A stretch of 64,000 bases of DNA from Flavobacterium anseongense (GTDB lineage: Bacteria; Bacteroidota; Bacteroidia; Flavobacteriales; Flavobacteriaceae), in the NCBI RefSeq assembly GCF_021608185.1, contig NZ_JAKIHN010000006.1, positions 143,755 through 207,754 on the forward strand, in the 5' to 3' direction. The notes under the pieces are model-generated. The model had not been told where the DNA came from, ran no database searches, and saw only the letters and a program-made list of their open reading frames with translations. The position numbers were made by a program, and so were the translations under genes. Below are positions 17,055 through 26,488 of this stretch, piece after piece; within the stretch, counting starts at the first letter, position 1, and every line of letters starts with the position of its first letter.

Positions 17055-17167
17055 TAGATTAAAGTACTTTTAAGGATGACTTAGTCGTTAAAGTAATGGT
17101 AAAATTTTGTTAAGTAGTTTTAAACCTTAACGTTAAGTTAGTAAATTCGTCAGGCTTAACTTTTTCA

Positions 17168-17653
17168 ATGAAACGACTTTTACTTATACCTTTTTTTTTA
17201 GCCTTTGTTCAAACTTCGATAGGGCAGCAATTTGTGGTATATGATAAGTTTGCCGATTTTGAAAAAGCCATTATCAAAAATGATGATAAGATATATGTGG
17301 TTAATTTTTGGGCAACTTGGTGCGCACCCTGCGTTAAAGAGTTACCGTATTTTGAAAAACTGCATCAGCAAAATAAAAACGTAATAGTAATTCTCGCCAG
17401 TCTTGACAGCAAAAAAGATATCGAAAAAAAACTTATTCCGTTTGTCAAAAGGAAAAAAATAACTGCTCAGGTTGTTTCTTTAAATGATAAAGATTACAAC
17501 ACCTGGCTTCCCAAAATAGACAAAGATTGGTCAGGTTCTATTCCGGCAACATATATTTTCAGCGGAAATCAAAAGCTGTTTGCCGAACGTGAATTTGATA
17601 ATTTCAACGAACTCAACGACTATGTCAACACATTTATTAATCAAAAAAAATAA
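17168..17653 (+). CDS. TlpA-like periplasmic thioredoxin
   Basis: A 161-residue thioredoxin-fold protein with a signal peptide (1-19) and the redox motif WCAPC at 51-55 in NFWATWCAPCVKELPYF. The conserved cis-Pro is in SIPATY. It should act as a thiol-disulfide reductase in the periplasm, as TlpA/ResA proteins do. The next thioredoxin-fold gene starts 6 bases after its stop. A weak promoter box (TAAATTCG at 17142) lies upstream. Its link to the two-component locus just before it is only positional. Confidence 0.87.
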   Translation: MKRLLLIPFFLAFVQTSIGQQFVVYDKFADFEKAIIKNDDKIYVVNFWATWCAPCVKELPYFEKLHQQNKNVIVILASLDSKKDIEKKLIPFVKRKKITAQVVSLNDKDYNTWLPKIDKDWSGSIPATYIFSGNQKLFAEREFDNFNELNDYVNTFINQKK

Positions 17654-17659
17654 TTTATT

Positions 17660-18265
17660 ATGAGAGCTATTCCATTAGTTTTTGCATTTGTTTCTTCCTT
17701 TTTAATAGTGGAAAGTATGGTTTCTGAAGGATATCAACCCGGAGACAAAGCCACTGATTTCAAATTAAAATCAGTTGACGGAAAAACCTATAGTATGTCC
17801 GATTACAAAGACGCTAAAGGTTTTATTGTAGTGTTTACGTGTAATACGTGTCCGTTTGCGATTAAATATGATGACCGTGTTAATGCTTTGGCTAAAAAAT
17901 ACAAACCCAAAGGCTATGTGCTCTTAGCCATAAATCCGAATGATCCTGATGTGCAGCCAAAAGACGCTTACAATTTGATGCAGGCTAAGGCCAAAGACAA
18001 AGGATTTGTTTTTCCGTATTTAGTTGATGAAGGACAAAAGATTTATCCGCAATATGGTGCAACGAAAACGCCACATGCCTTTTTACTTGATAAAAATTTA
18101 GTGGTTAAATACATCGGAGCGATTGATGATAATTCGGATGATGTTTCAGCAGTGAAAGAGAAATATCTGGAAAATGCCATCGCAGCATTGGAAAGTGGAA
18201 ATGATCCATCTCCGGCAACGACAAAAGCCATTGGCTGTTCGATAAAAACAAACAAGAAAGTATAA
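17660..18265 (+). CDS. Peroxiredoxin/thioredoxin-like protein (AhpC/TSA type)
   Basis: A 201-residue protein with an N-terminal hydrophobic segment (1-20) and a thioredoxin-like fold: YQPGDKATDFKLKSVDG, then FTCNTCPFAIKYDDRV with CxxC at Cys61 and Cys64, and a KTPHAFLLD cis-Pro region. The CNTCPFA form is seen in the redoxin group often called thioredoxin-family protein in Bacteroidetes. It likely reduces thiols or peroxides in the periplasm together with the TlpA-like protein encoded 6 bases upstream. A strong terminator follows. Confidence 0.83.
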   Translation: MRAIPLVFAFVSSFLIVESMVSEGYQPGDKATDFKLKSVDGKTYSMSDYKDAKGFIVVFTCNTCPFAIKYDDRVNALAKKYKPKGYVLLAINPNDPDVQPKDAYNLMQAKAKDKGFVFPYLVDEGQKIYPQYGATKTPHAFLLDKNLVVKYIGAIDDNSDDVSAVKEKYLENAIAALESGNDPSPATTKAIGCSIKTNKKV

Positions 18266-18296
18266 AAAAGTCCCGATTAAATCGGGACTTTTTTTT
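18265..18296. terminator. Bidirectional terminator between convergent genes
   Basis: AAGTCCCGAT pairs with ATCGGGACTT around a 3-base loop, with a T-run of ten on the plus strand and A-run on the left. It serves the redoxin gene (plus) and may also stop the giant gene (minus, ends 18329). Confidence 0.85.
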
Positions 18297-18328
18297 GTTA
18301 ACCTTGCTAACCTATCTAAAGCAACCGT

Positions 18329-21300
18329 TTATTTAATCAGTATTTTTTTAGTGATGATTCCTTTATCTGTACTTACTTTTACAACATAAGTTCCCGTACT
18401 AAGACCCGAAGTCGATAGTTGAATACTATTTTGGTTTTCTTTGTCCGCTGTCCAATTCATTATATTTTGCCCTACCATATTGAACAGGTCAACCGATTTC
18501 ACATTGGTGTCCTCCAACTCATTTTTGATGTTTATCATATTGTCCGCCTGCGAATGGGTAAGCACAATTCCATAGTTTACTGTATCATCCTTTAATGTAC
18601 TAAGTGACGCTGGGCTCTGCATAAATCGCAATGAAAATCTGTTTTCAAAGGTTCCAACCGGCAAACTAACTTTAAAATTTTCTGATTTAATACTGTTGTA
18701 GGTGTCGTCTTCACTGTCATAAATGTATATCTCCTGACGGTCATTAAAATTTTCCAGTGAATCGAGTCCAATAGTAACAGTTCCTGCAGTGGCGTTTTTA
18801 ACACCCAAAGGATAAATGTTGTTCGGATTGAAATAACCATCTCCGCTAATGTTTAATTTATTAGCTCCGTTAATGAAATACATATCATTAGTAAGCGTCT
18901 CAATGCTTAAACCATCATAACCTGCATCATATCCTGAAGTGGCATGTTCGTTCATAAAACCTAATAGGATTTGTCTATGATAATTGTCCTTTGAAGTATA
19001 TCCTAATCTAATTTTTGTAAATTGTTCCTGCTCAATAGGGTCAGGCGTATTGTTATGCATCGGATCAGCAACAACATCCCTTCCTCCTCTATCCATTTTG
19101 AACATAGTATAAGAATTGACTTCGTCTTCTTTGATAAAGAACCTTTGACCATTGTTAAATGTAATTGTTCCACCACTGGCCGAACCTGTTACAAAGAATC
19201 CCTGCCCAACCGGAATGAATCTTTTTGGAGTTTTACTACTTGAACCCGCTCCACTTATCCCTGCCGGAGCAACCGGTGCTGTTCCGCCCGTTTTTGTATA
19301 GGTGGCATAACCGCCCTGATATTGAATAGTCATATGCGAAGTATTTGTATTATAATGCTCCCACAGGTATAATGTTCCTGTTATGCTCGAAGCATTGTCA
19401 TCAATAAACTGATCAGCATCAATTGCTGATGGATAAGGATTTCCGCAAAGGTTCAGGTTATTGGGACCAACAGTCGAAGTAATAGCCCCATTATTTGGTT
19501 TACCCACAAAAGTATAATTTTGATTAACTGCTGCCGAACCGCATCCTTTGAGAGTATATCCTTGTCCCGGCAATAATGTTCCGTTAGGTCCCACCTGCGC
19601 CCAGTTGGCATAGTTATTTGTTGAGTTTTGGAATTTAAATATCCAATAGCTGCTTAGGGTGATTGGTGTCGTTGGTGATCCATTATAACCACTAACCCAA
19701 GTAATGTTTTGTGGGGTTGATGTAGTACCGTCTTTCATAACCCCTCCAACTGTATAGCCATTGTTGTTTGATGTTGTGTTGATAGTACTAACAGGAGAAC
19801 TCCAATAGTTGTAATTGTATAGATTTGATTGTCCTTGTTGGTCTCTTTCTATATAACCGGAACTAGTAACATCTAAATCACTTTTGCTATTTTGTATTAA
19901 TTGTGATTTTCCTACCAAATCTATTTTCCCATTTAATGACAACCACCAAGTATTATTTAGAGCTTGGTCACCATTTACAGTCAGACTTTTGCCTGCATCA
20001 ACAACTAAACCAACGTCGGTTCTGGAAACAGTGGTGGTGTTATTATGTTTAACATTTACAATAGTACTGTAATTATTAACATCTGTTCCCTGAATATCTT
20101 TAGTAACATCTGTAACTGCTGTTGCTAAATCTCCATCAGCAATTGTTACAAAAGGCATTGGAGCTTGTTGCAAATAGATGTTTTTATGATTGTATATTTT
20201 TGTTCCTGTAACATCAACTGTGGTAGTGGTTAAATCATCAAGAACATCATCTTTATACGCATCCATTCTATAATAACGTAGTAGATTAGTAAAAGTTAAG
20301 GTTCCTGAAGTTGAGGTAGTAAGGTCTTGGGCGATTTCTTTTCCTGTAATATAAGCTCCTGTTAAATTTGTATTGGTACTTAATTCTTGGTATACCATTC
20401 GCTGTACTTGATCGTCTGTTAGTCTAACATTAAATACACGTACTTCATCTACTTTTCCTTTAAAGAAATTGGTGCTATTACTTGGACTTCTGCCTATTGT
20501 TAATAATGAGGCATCAACAATAGTACCTGTTGGTGTTGCTGAAGTTGCAACTTTAACTCCGTTAACATACAAATTTAAATTGTTTGCACTATAAGTTGCT
20601 GCAACATGATACCATCTTGACACATCTAAAGCAGTTGGAGAACTTATTGTAGTACCATTACAGGTTACTTGTACAATTCTACTGCTATTCACTTTCAAAT
20701 TGAAACTATCTTGCCCAACTATAAAACCTGTACTAGAAAAAGCACTATTTAGGTCAATCCAAGCCATTAGAGATCCTGCAGAACCTGCTAAAACGGCTAC
20801 GTCTTGAGCGTAATCATTTCGACCATCAAAATCCAGGAATAGGCTTTTGTTTAAATTTCTTGGTGAGCCTTTAGCAGTTGTGTCATTATCAAAAGAATCC
20901 AAAATACCATCTTTGTCTATATCTGTAGAACCATCAAGAATACCATCATTATTTGCATCTATAACTTTTGGGGCATATATTAATTTATTGTTGGCAATAT
21001 CGTAGATTCCTGCACCACTTGATGTGATATCTAAATAATCAGGAGTTCCATCTCCATCTGTGTCTTTTGTAATTGCTTGATTTAGATTTCCGTATTGGTC
21101 GCTGAAAGAATTTCCAGCACCTAAACTCTTGTCAAATAAATCTAAAATACCATCTCCAATAAGCTCTGCAGTTCCATTACCATCAGTGTCTTTGGATCTG
21201 AAAGTTTCTGTATCTGATCCATCTCCCAGACCATTGCCAGTGATATCTCCATCTCCATTGGTGAAAGTTGGTATTCCAGTATTATCTGCTCCTTCATCTA

Positions 21301-24300
21301 CATCAAAGACACTGTCATTATCACTGTCTAAATCTAAATAATTAGGTACACCATCTCCATCAGAATCTATTGCTGCTATTGCAGCTGAAGCTTCGGCACT
21401 ATTATGAAGGCCATCTGCATCAGCATCTGTCCATGCTGCATCAATTTTTCCTCTTCCGTTACTTAAACTTCCTAATCCTGCTTCAACTACATCAGAAACA
21501 CCATCATTATCACTGTCTAAATCAAATATATCGGCAACTCCATCATTGTCATAATCACATAAGGATTGTGTAATTAAGATGTCGTCAATAGCTAAGTCGT
21601 TTCCAGCACCACCAGGGGCATTGTTGATAAATACCACTTTGAATGAATTTACACTTAAGTTTAAAGAAGCAGTAAATTGCTTCCAGTCGGTAGAGGAAGG
21701 TGTAGTAGCAGATGGTGCAATATCACCAGTATTTATGGTTTGCAATACAACATCGCTCATGTCTCTAAATTCTACTTTAATATTAGGTCTTGTTCTAGAA
21801 CCAATGCCACTTGCATCGGCACGGTCTAAATTTATAACCCAAAAGCTGTAAGTAATTGGTACACCAGGTAAAGCACCTGTGATTGTGGCTGTGTAGAATG
21901 TACCAGCAGTTGCAGCAGCATTAAACATTGCCATTCTACCATTTGTATCTCCTGTTGTATGGTCTTCTCCAGTATACCATTGTCCTGCTGCCCATGTTGC
22001 AATTTGTGCACTTGGTCCTACGGTGTATTCTCCGTCATCTAAATTAGTACTGGTTGTACTTGAACAAGTTGCCCCACTACCAGTACCGGCTTCATAGCAA
22101 TAAGTGGTTTCTGCTGTATAGGTAGTATTAATAGTTACTCTGCTTGCTCCTGCTCCAAAGTCTTCATTTAAGAATTTATAATTGGCCTTGGTTCCATTGG
22201 CCAGATTACAATTTGTTTCTTCCGTAGTATCTGTTATTCCATCATTGTCATCATCTGTGTCAATATTGTCATTGATGCCATCACCATCACTGTCATAGAA
22301 GGTTTGGCTTCCTACACCTTGTATGTCAAAATTATAAGGATTTTCGTTAGCGTCATTATTTACAATAGTAATTGACGCTACTTTTGTCCCTGTACTGCTT
22401 GGGTCAAATGTTATTGTAAAAGTTGTACTTGCTCCTGCTGCTACTGAGGCACTTGTTGATGTCGTATTGACTGAAAATTCGGCTGCACCAGTTCCGGATA
22501 ATGTAATGGTTCCAATTGTTAAAGAACCAACTCCTGTATTTTGAATAGTGTAAGTTTTTGTTATTGATCCTATAGTGTAATCTTGTGATCCAAAATCAGT
22601 ATAATCAGTTGTTGTTGGGGTTGTATCTCCATCAACTATTGTTGTCGAATTGCCTACAACATTTATCTCTTGTTCCGCACCTGTTCCCTGGATGTTGAAA
22701 TTATACGGATTTTCATCAGCGTCATTGTTTACCAAAGATATTGCAGCGGTTCTTACTCCCAAAGCACTAGGGTCAAATGTTATAGTAAAAGTCGTACTTG
22801 CTCCCACCGCTACAGAAGCACTTGTTAATGTAGTGTCTAATGTAAAATCTGCAGCATGAGTTCCTGATAATGTAAAGGCACCAATTGTTAGAATATCTCC
22901 TCCAGTATTTTGAATAGTATAGGTTACTATTTTTGTTCCTGAAGTATAATTTACTTGACCAAAATCGGTATTGTCTGTAGAGGAAGGAGTTGTATCTCCA
23001 TCGGTAATTGATGTTGCATTTCCTTGAATGTTTATTTCCTGTTCGGTTCCTGTTCCTTGTAAAGCAAAATTATATGGATTTTCATTTGGATCATTATTCA
23101 CAATGGATATTGCGGCAGTTCTTATTCCTACAGCACTTGGATTGAATGTTACTGAAAAGGTTGTAGAACCACTTCCTCCTAATGAAGCAGCTGGAGCAGC
23201 CGTAAGGGTGAAATCAGCAGCATTAGTTCCTGAAAATGAAATGGCACCAATCGTTATCAGACCACCACTGCCCGTGTTTTCAATGGTAAAAGTTTTTACA
23301 ACTGTTCCTGAACTGACACCTGTTGGACCAAAATCAGTTCCTTTAGTTAAACTTGTGCCGGTGTCTCCATCTGTAATACTTGATCCATTGACTCCGACAA
23401 CATTTATATCTGCGTTACCAGATAATGCTGTAAGGGTAAAGGTGTACGGATTTTCATTACTGTCATCATTTGGTATTGATATGATTACTGTTCTTAAACC
23501 AGTTGACGAAGGAGTGACTGTTACTACAAAAGTGGCACTTGCTCCGGCAGCTATTGCAGTTGAAGTAGGAACAGAAGCTGAAAAATTAGCTGAGTTGGTT
23601 CCGCTAAAAGTAATAGCTCCAGTAATATTTAATGTCGCCCCACCAGTATTTTGTATAGTGAATGTTCTCGTATATGAAACGCCACTGGTTACAGGTCCAA
23701 AATCAGTATAATCGGTAGTAGAAGTAGCACTATTACCGCTTGGGATTGAAGTTGGAGTTGAACCTCCTTGAATATTAATTTCTGCAGGACCTGTTGATCC
23801 TGTTCCTGTAAGGGCAAAATTATACGGATTTTCGTCCCCATCATTGGTCACAATAGAAATAGTTGTAGGATGAGTTCCAGTAGCAGCTGGCGTATAGGTT
23901 ACGGTAAATGTAGCACTACCACCACTAGTTATAGGGGAACTTGGAGATGTGTATGTGTAATTGGTAACATCGCCTAAAGTTATTGCACCAATAGTCAAAT
24001 CAGCTCCTCCTGTGTTATATATAGTGAATGTTCTTACTACTGGTGTAAGAACGGCTGTAGAACCAAAATCAGTATGATTGGCTAATGATGTTCCTGCAGC
24101 ATTATCAACAATGTTAGCACCGTTTCCTTGAATGTTAATTTCAGGCACTGCTGTTCCTACTCCTGTAATATAAAAATTATATGGATTTTCGTCAGTGTCA
24201 TTTGTTACGATAGATATAGTTGAATCTTTTGTCCCTCCAGTTGTAGGGTTGAAAGTAACTACAAAAGTGGTCGATCCTCCGCCAGCTACCGAGGCAGCTG

Positions 24301-25036
24301 GTAGAGTTGTAACAGTATAGTTTGTAGGATCTCCAAAAGTTATCGCTCCTACTGTTAAAGTGCCAGTGCCTGTATTTTGTATGGTATAAGTGCGGGTTAC
24401 GCCTGTTCCAGTATTGGTTGTCCCAAAATCAGTATGATTTGTTGTTGAAGCTGTTCCTGCTCCAGAGTTGTCAACTATATTCGTGCTGTTTCCTTGAATA
24501 TTTATTTCTCCGGGTGATGAATTATCTATTACTTGAATTTTAGCAATCTCCATAGTATTACTACAATATACATAAATTGTCCCTGCACCGCCTGTGTAGG
24601 TAGCCGTTAGAACATTCGTATATGGAGATGGACTAGCAGAGGTGTATGACGCTAAAACAGAAGTGCCATCAGAAATAGAAGCTGTACGGCCAGTTGAACT
24701 TGTTCGCACCCATATTTTTACAGTAGATGCTCCTGTAACTGAAAAAGACACGGCACGGTTTGTCGGTAATGGTCCTGTTACACCCGCAAATGTCATAGCT
24801 CTTGTAGAAGTAAAACCATCACTATAAGTATATGCAGAAGCAGCAATAGCACCTACAGTTGACCCAGATGAAATTATATTCAAGCCAGTGCCTAAATAAT
24901 TAGTAGTATTAGTGCTAACACCTGTTGTTGATGTCCAGACACTTGTATCGGAAAAATCCCAAGTTCTATTTTGAGCGTTTGATAATGCTGTTGCTAACAA
25001 CATTAGTAATATCAATAAAAGTAATTGTTTTTTCAT
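18329..25036 (-). CDS. Giant secreted repeat protein with T9SS type A sorting domain
   Basis: A 2235-residue secreted protein. A signal peptide (1-22) and a jelly-roll-like region (25-172) are followed by six choice-of-anchor D repeats of about 120 residues (about 177-895), each opening EINIQGN or alike and closing NDxxENPYNF. Then come thrombospondin type 3 repeats (about 900-930), a second jelly-roll region, a longer Asp-rich type 3 array (about 1095-1330) and a LamG/concanavalin-like domain (SLFLDFDGRNDYA to GKVDEVRVFN). The C-terminal 80 residues (VDLFNMVGQNI ... GTYVVKVSTDKG ... KKILIK) are a T9SS type A sorting signal. It has no enzyme motif; probably a surface adhesin or matrix protein. 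A LacI-like palindrome lies in its promoter region. Confidence 0.88.
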   Translation of the reverse strand: MKKQLLLLILLMLLATALSNAQNRTWDFSDTSVWTSTTGVSTNTTNYLGTGLNIISSGSTVGAIAASAYTYSDGFTSTRAMTFAGVTGPLPTNRAVSFSVTGASTVKIWVRTSSTGRTASISDGTSVLASYTSASPSPYTNVLTATYTGGAGTIYVYCSNTMEIAKIQVIDNSSPGEINIQGNSTNIVDNSGAGTASTTNHTDFGTTNTGTGVTRTYTIQNTGTGTLTVGAITFGDPTNYTVTTLPAASVAGGGSTTFVVTFNPTTGGTKDSTISIVTNDTDENPYNFYITGVGTAVPEINIQGNGANIVDNAAGTSLANHTDFGSTAVLTPVVRTFTIYNTGGADLTIGAITLGDVTNYTYTSPSSPITSGGSATFTVTYTPAATGTHPTTISIVTNDGDENPYNFALTGTGSTGPAEINIQGGSTPTSIPSGNSATSTTDYTDFGPVTSGVSYTRTFTIQNTGGATLNITGAITFSGTNSANFSASVPTSTAIAAGASATFVVTVTPSSTGLRTVIISIPNDDSNENPYTFTLTALSGNADINVVGVNGSSITDGDTGTSLTKGTDFGPTGVSSGTVVKTFTIENTGSGGLITIGAISFSGTNAADFTLTAAPAASLGGSGSTTFSVTFNPSAVGIRTAAISIVNNDPNENPYNFALQGTGTEQEINIQGNATSITDGDTTPSSTDNTDFGQVNYTSGTKIVTYTIQNTGGDILTIGAFTLSGTHAADFTLDTTLTSASVAVGASTTFTITFDPSALGVRTAAISLVNNDADENPYNFNIQGTGAEQEINVVGNSTTIVDGDTTPTTTDYTDFGSQDYTIGSITKTYTIQNTGVGSLTIGTITLSGTGAAEFSVNTTSTSASVAAGASTTFTITFDPSSTGTKVASITIVNNDANENPYNFDIQGVGSQTFYDSDGDGINDNIDTDDDNDGITDTTEETNCNLANGTKANYKFLNEDFGAGASRVTINTTYTAETTYCYEAGTGSGATCSSTTSTNLDDGEYTVGPSAQIATWAAGQWYTGEDHTTGDTNGRMAMFNAAATAGTFYTATITGALPGVPITYSFWVINLDRADASGIGSRTRPNIKVEFRDMSDVVLQTINTGDIAPSATTPSSTDWKQFTASLNLSVNSFKVVFINNAPGGAGNDLAIDDILITQSLCDYDNDGVADIFDLDSDNDGVSDVVEAGLGSLSNGRGKIDAAWTDADADGLHNSAEASAAIAAIDSDGDGVPNYLDLDSDNDSVFDVDEGADNTGIPTFTNGDGDITGNGLGDGSDTETFRSKDTDGNGTAELIGDGILDLFDKSLGAGNSFSDQYGNLNQAITKDTDGDGTPDYLDITSSGAGIYDIANNKLIYAPKVIDANNDGILDGSTDIDKDGILDSFDNDTTAKGSPRNLNKSLFLDFDGRNDYAQDVAVLAGSAGSLMAWIDLNSAFSSTGFIVGQDSFNLKVNSSRIVQVTCNGTTISSPTALDVSRWYHVAATYSANNLNLYVNGVKVATSATPTGTIVDASLLTIGRSPSNSTNFFKGKVDEVRVFNVRLTDDQVQRMVYQELSTNTNLTGAYITGKEIAQDLTTSTSGTLTFTNLLRYYRMDAYKDDVLDDLTTTTVDVTGTKIYNHKNIYLQQAPMPFVTIADGDLATAVTDVTKDIQGTDVNNYSTIVNVKHNNTTTVSRTDVGLVVDAGKSLTVNGDQALNNTWWLSLNGKIDLVGKSQLIQNSKSDLDVTSSGYIERDQQGQSNLYNYNYWSSPVSTINTTSNNNGYTVGGVMKDGTTSTPQNITWVSGYNGSPTTPITLSSYWIFKFQNSTNNYANWAQVGPNGTLLPGQGYTLKGCGSAAVNQNYTFVGKPNNGAITSTVGPNNLNLCGNPYPSAIDADQFIDDNASSITGTLYLWEHYNTNTSHMTIQYQGGYATYTKTGGTAPVAPAGISGAGSSSKTPKRFIPVGQGFFVTGSASGGTITFNNGQRFFIKEDEVNSYTMFKMDRGGRDVVADPMHNNTPDPIEQEQFTKIRLGYTSKDNYHRQILLGFMNEHATSGYDAGYDGLSIETLTNDMYFINGANKLNISGDGYFNPNNIYPLGVKNATAGTVTIGLDSLENFNDRQEIYIYDSEDDTYNSIKSENFKVSLPVGTFENRFSLRFMQSPASLSTLKDDTVNYGIVLTHSQADNMINIKNELEDTNVKSVDLFNMVGQNIMNWTADKENQNSIQLSTSGLSTGTYVVKVSTDKGIITKKILIK

Positions 25037-25127
25037 AATCGATATACATAAAAGATAATGAATGCTTATTTGGTTACTTTCTTAAAATAAATTATGGAAT
25101 GTGTTTTTATTTCATCTTAAAAAGATT

Positions 25128-25143
25128 ATGCAATCGATTGCAT
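25128..25143. promoter_or_regulatory. LacI-type operator-like palindrome
   Basis: ATGCAATCGATTGCAT is a perfect 16-bp palindrome with the central CG and GCAA/TTGC arms typical of LacI-family operators. It lies 17 bases downstream of the -7 box of the giant gene, so near +12 to +28, a position that would block transcription. No LacI-family gene is in the window. Confidence 0.55.
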
Positions 25144-25160
25144 TAAAATTGCAACTGTTA

Positions 25161-25168
25161 CAAACTTA
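25161..25168 (-). promoter_or_regulatory. -7 promoter box (TAAGTTTG) of the giant protein gene
   Basis: An exact TAnnTTTG match on the minus strand, leaving a leader of about 120 bases before the ATG at 25036. Confidence 0.5.
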
Positions 25169-25329
25169 AAAAAAATATTGCTTGAAAATTATTATTTGTG
25201 CATTATTTATTAACAATTTTTTTAAATAATGTTTTTTTTTATTTAAAATAATGAGATGTAGTCAGAAAAAAATGATTTTTTATGAGAATAGGGTAAGTGA
25301 ATAGCTGTAAAAAATAAGAAATAGTTCCC

Positions 25330-25359
25330 AAAAGTCTAGTTATTTGATACTAAACTTTT
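25330..25359 (-). terminator. Hairpin after the heme A synthase gene
   Basis: AAAAGTTTAGT pairs with ACTAGACTTTT (one U-G pair in minus-strand RNA) around an 8-base loop. A T-rich stretch follows after about 15 bases, so it is only a weak terminator. Confidence 0.4.
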
Positions 25360-25391
25360 TAAGATGAAGTTATGATGAAATAAAGATTTTT

Positions 25392-26417
25392 TTACTTACT
25401 CAAGCGATGTAAGGTAAATGTCATAGCAGTAAGTAAGAAAAACGCAGTAATTTGATGAACCAATCCCAACCAAAGTGGAACGCTATATAGCAAAGTGAGA
25501 ACGCCTAAAGTGAATTGCAAAAAGACAATTAAGACTAAAGAGTTCAATCCGTTTTGTTGTTGAGCAGTTAAAGTATATTTTTTGCTTTTGAAGTATAAGA
25601 ATAAAATCAATCCAACGACAATATAGGCCATGGTTCTGTGTACAAACTGAACACCGCTTTTGCCTTCAGTGAAACGTGCTAACCAAGAATCTTTTTCTAA
25701 AGAAATGCTATCGTGGAAAAATTGTCCGTCGCTCATCAATGGCCAATGATTGTGTATCAAACCGGCATTTAAACCAGCGACAAAACCGCCATAAATAATT
25801 TGAATTAAAAGAATAATGAAGGTAATCTTAGCCAATTTTTTCAACTCAACAACCACAAATTTCTTTTCAGGATAAATCAAATCCAATGCAACCCATAGTG
25901 TATAGGCAAAGGTGATGAAAGCAAAAGTTAAGTGCAAAGCCAAACGAAAATGACTCACATCAGGATTATCAACCAAACCGCTTTTTACCATAAACCAACC
26001 AAAGAAACCTTGTAAAGCACCCATTCCAAGCAGAATGAAACATTTATTTAATGTGGCTTTATCGATTCGTTTTTTAATCAGAAAGTAGAGAAAAGGAACT
26101 ATAAAAACCAATCCAATGATACGTCCTATAAAACGGTGAAACCATTCCCAGAAATAAATAAACTTATAATCCGAAAGCTGAAAGTCGTTATGAATGTTGA
26201 TTTTTTGGTACTCAGGAAACTGCTTGTATGCATCAAAAGCCTGTTGCCATTTTTCTTCGGTTAAAGGAGGAAGCGTATCGGTAACCAAATGCCAATCGGT
26301 CATTGACAAACCCGAATTCGTCAAACGGGTAATTCCACCAACAACAACCATTATAAATACTAAAATGCAACCTGAGAGTAGCCAGTAAATTATCGCTTTG
26401 TCTTTTTTCATTGCCAT
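25392..26417 (-). CDS. ctaA: Heme A synthase (COX15/CtaA family)
   Basis: A 341-residue membrane protein with eight predicted helices. It shows the conserved histidines of the family in EWFHRFIGR (His94), FRLALHL, QFVHRTMAY and LVHQITAFF, and the N-terminal GGITRLTNSGLSM motif. It oxidises the C8 methyl of heme O to give heme A for aa3-type cytochrome oxidase, in the inner membrane. A TAATTTTG promoter box lies 13 bases before its ATG. It is monocistronic. Length is that of the alpha-proteobacterial/mitochondrial COX15 type, not the shorter Bacillus type. Confidence 0.93.
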   Translation of the reverse strand: MAMKKDKAIIYWLLSGCILVFIMVVVGGITRLTNSGLSMTDWHLVTDTLPPLTEEKWQQAFDAYKQFPEYQKINIHNDFQLSDYKFIYFWEWFHRFIGRIIGLVFIVPFLYFLIKKRIDKATLNKCFILLGMGALQGFFGWFMVKSGLVDNPDVSHFRLALHLTFAFITFAYTLWVALDLIYPEKKFVVVELKKLAKITFIILLIQIIYGGFVAGLNAGLIHNHWPLMSDGQFFHDSISLEKDSWLARFTEGKSGVQFVHRTMAYIVVGLILFLYFKSKKYTLTAQQQNGLNSLVLIVFLQFTLGVLTLLYSVPLWLGLVHQITAFFLLTAMTFTLHRLSK

Positions 26418-26430
26418 TAAAATGTTTTTA

Positions 26431-26438
26431 CAAAATTA
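26431..26438 (-). promoter_or_regulatory. -7 promoter box (TAATTTTG)
   Basis: An exact TAnnTTTG match on the minus strand, 13 bases before the ATG at 26417 of the heme A synthase gene. Confidence 0.5.
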
Positions 26439-26488
26439 GCTATTGAATATCTAACCAAACATTCAACAATAGTTAATCTATAACCAAT

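Larger units (their letters stand above)
25037..25391. other. 355-bp AT-rich gap: promoter and operator of the giant protein gene
   Basis: It contains a -7 box (25161-25168), a 16-bp palindrome (25128-25143) and a hairpin behind the heme A synthase gene (25330-25359). The stretch between about 25175 and 25320 is very AT-rich with poly-T runs; I see no gene in it. Confidence 0.6.

Noticed and set aside
23028..23711. A 227-codon open frame on the plus strand opposite the giant protein
   Set aside because: It mirrors the repeats of the minus-strand gene, has no promoter, and its protein shows only low-complexity Val, Pro and Ala patterns. It is a shadow of the repeat codon bias.
18329..25036. 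Repeats in the giant gene as a possible CRISPR or tandem DNA array
   Set aside because: The repeats are about 360 bases, in frame, and encode alike protein domains; they have no spacer structure. No CRISPR array was seen anywhere.
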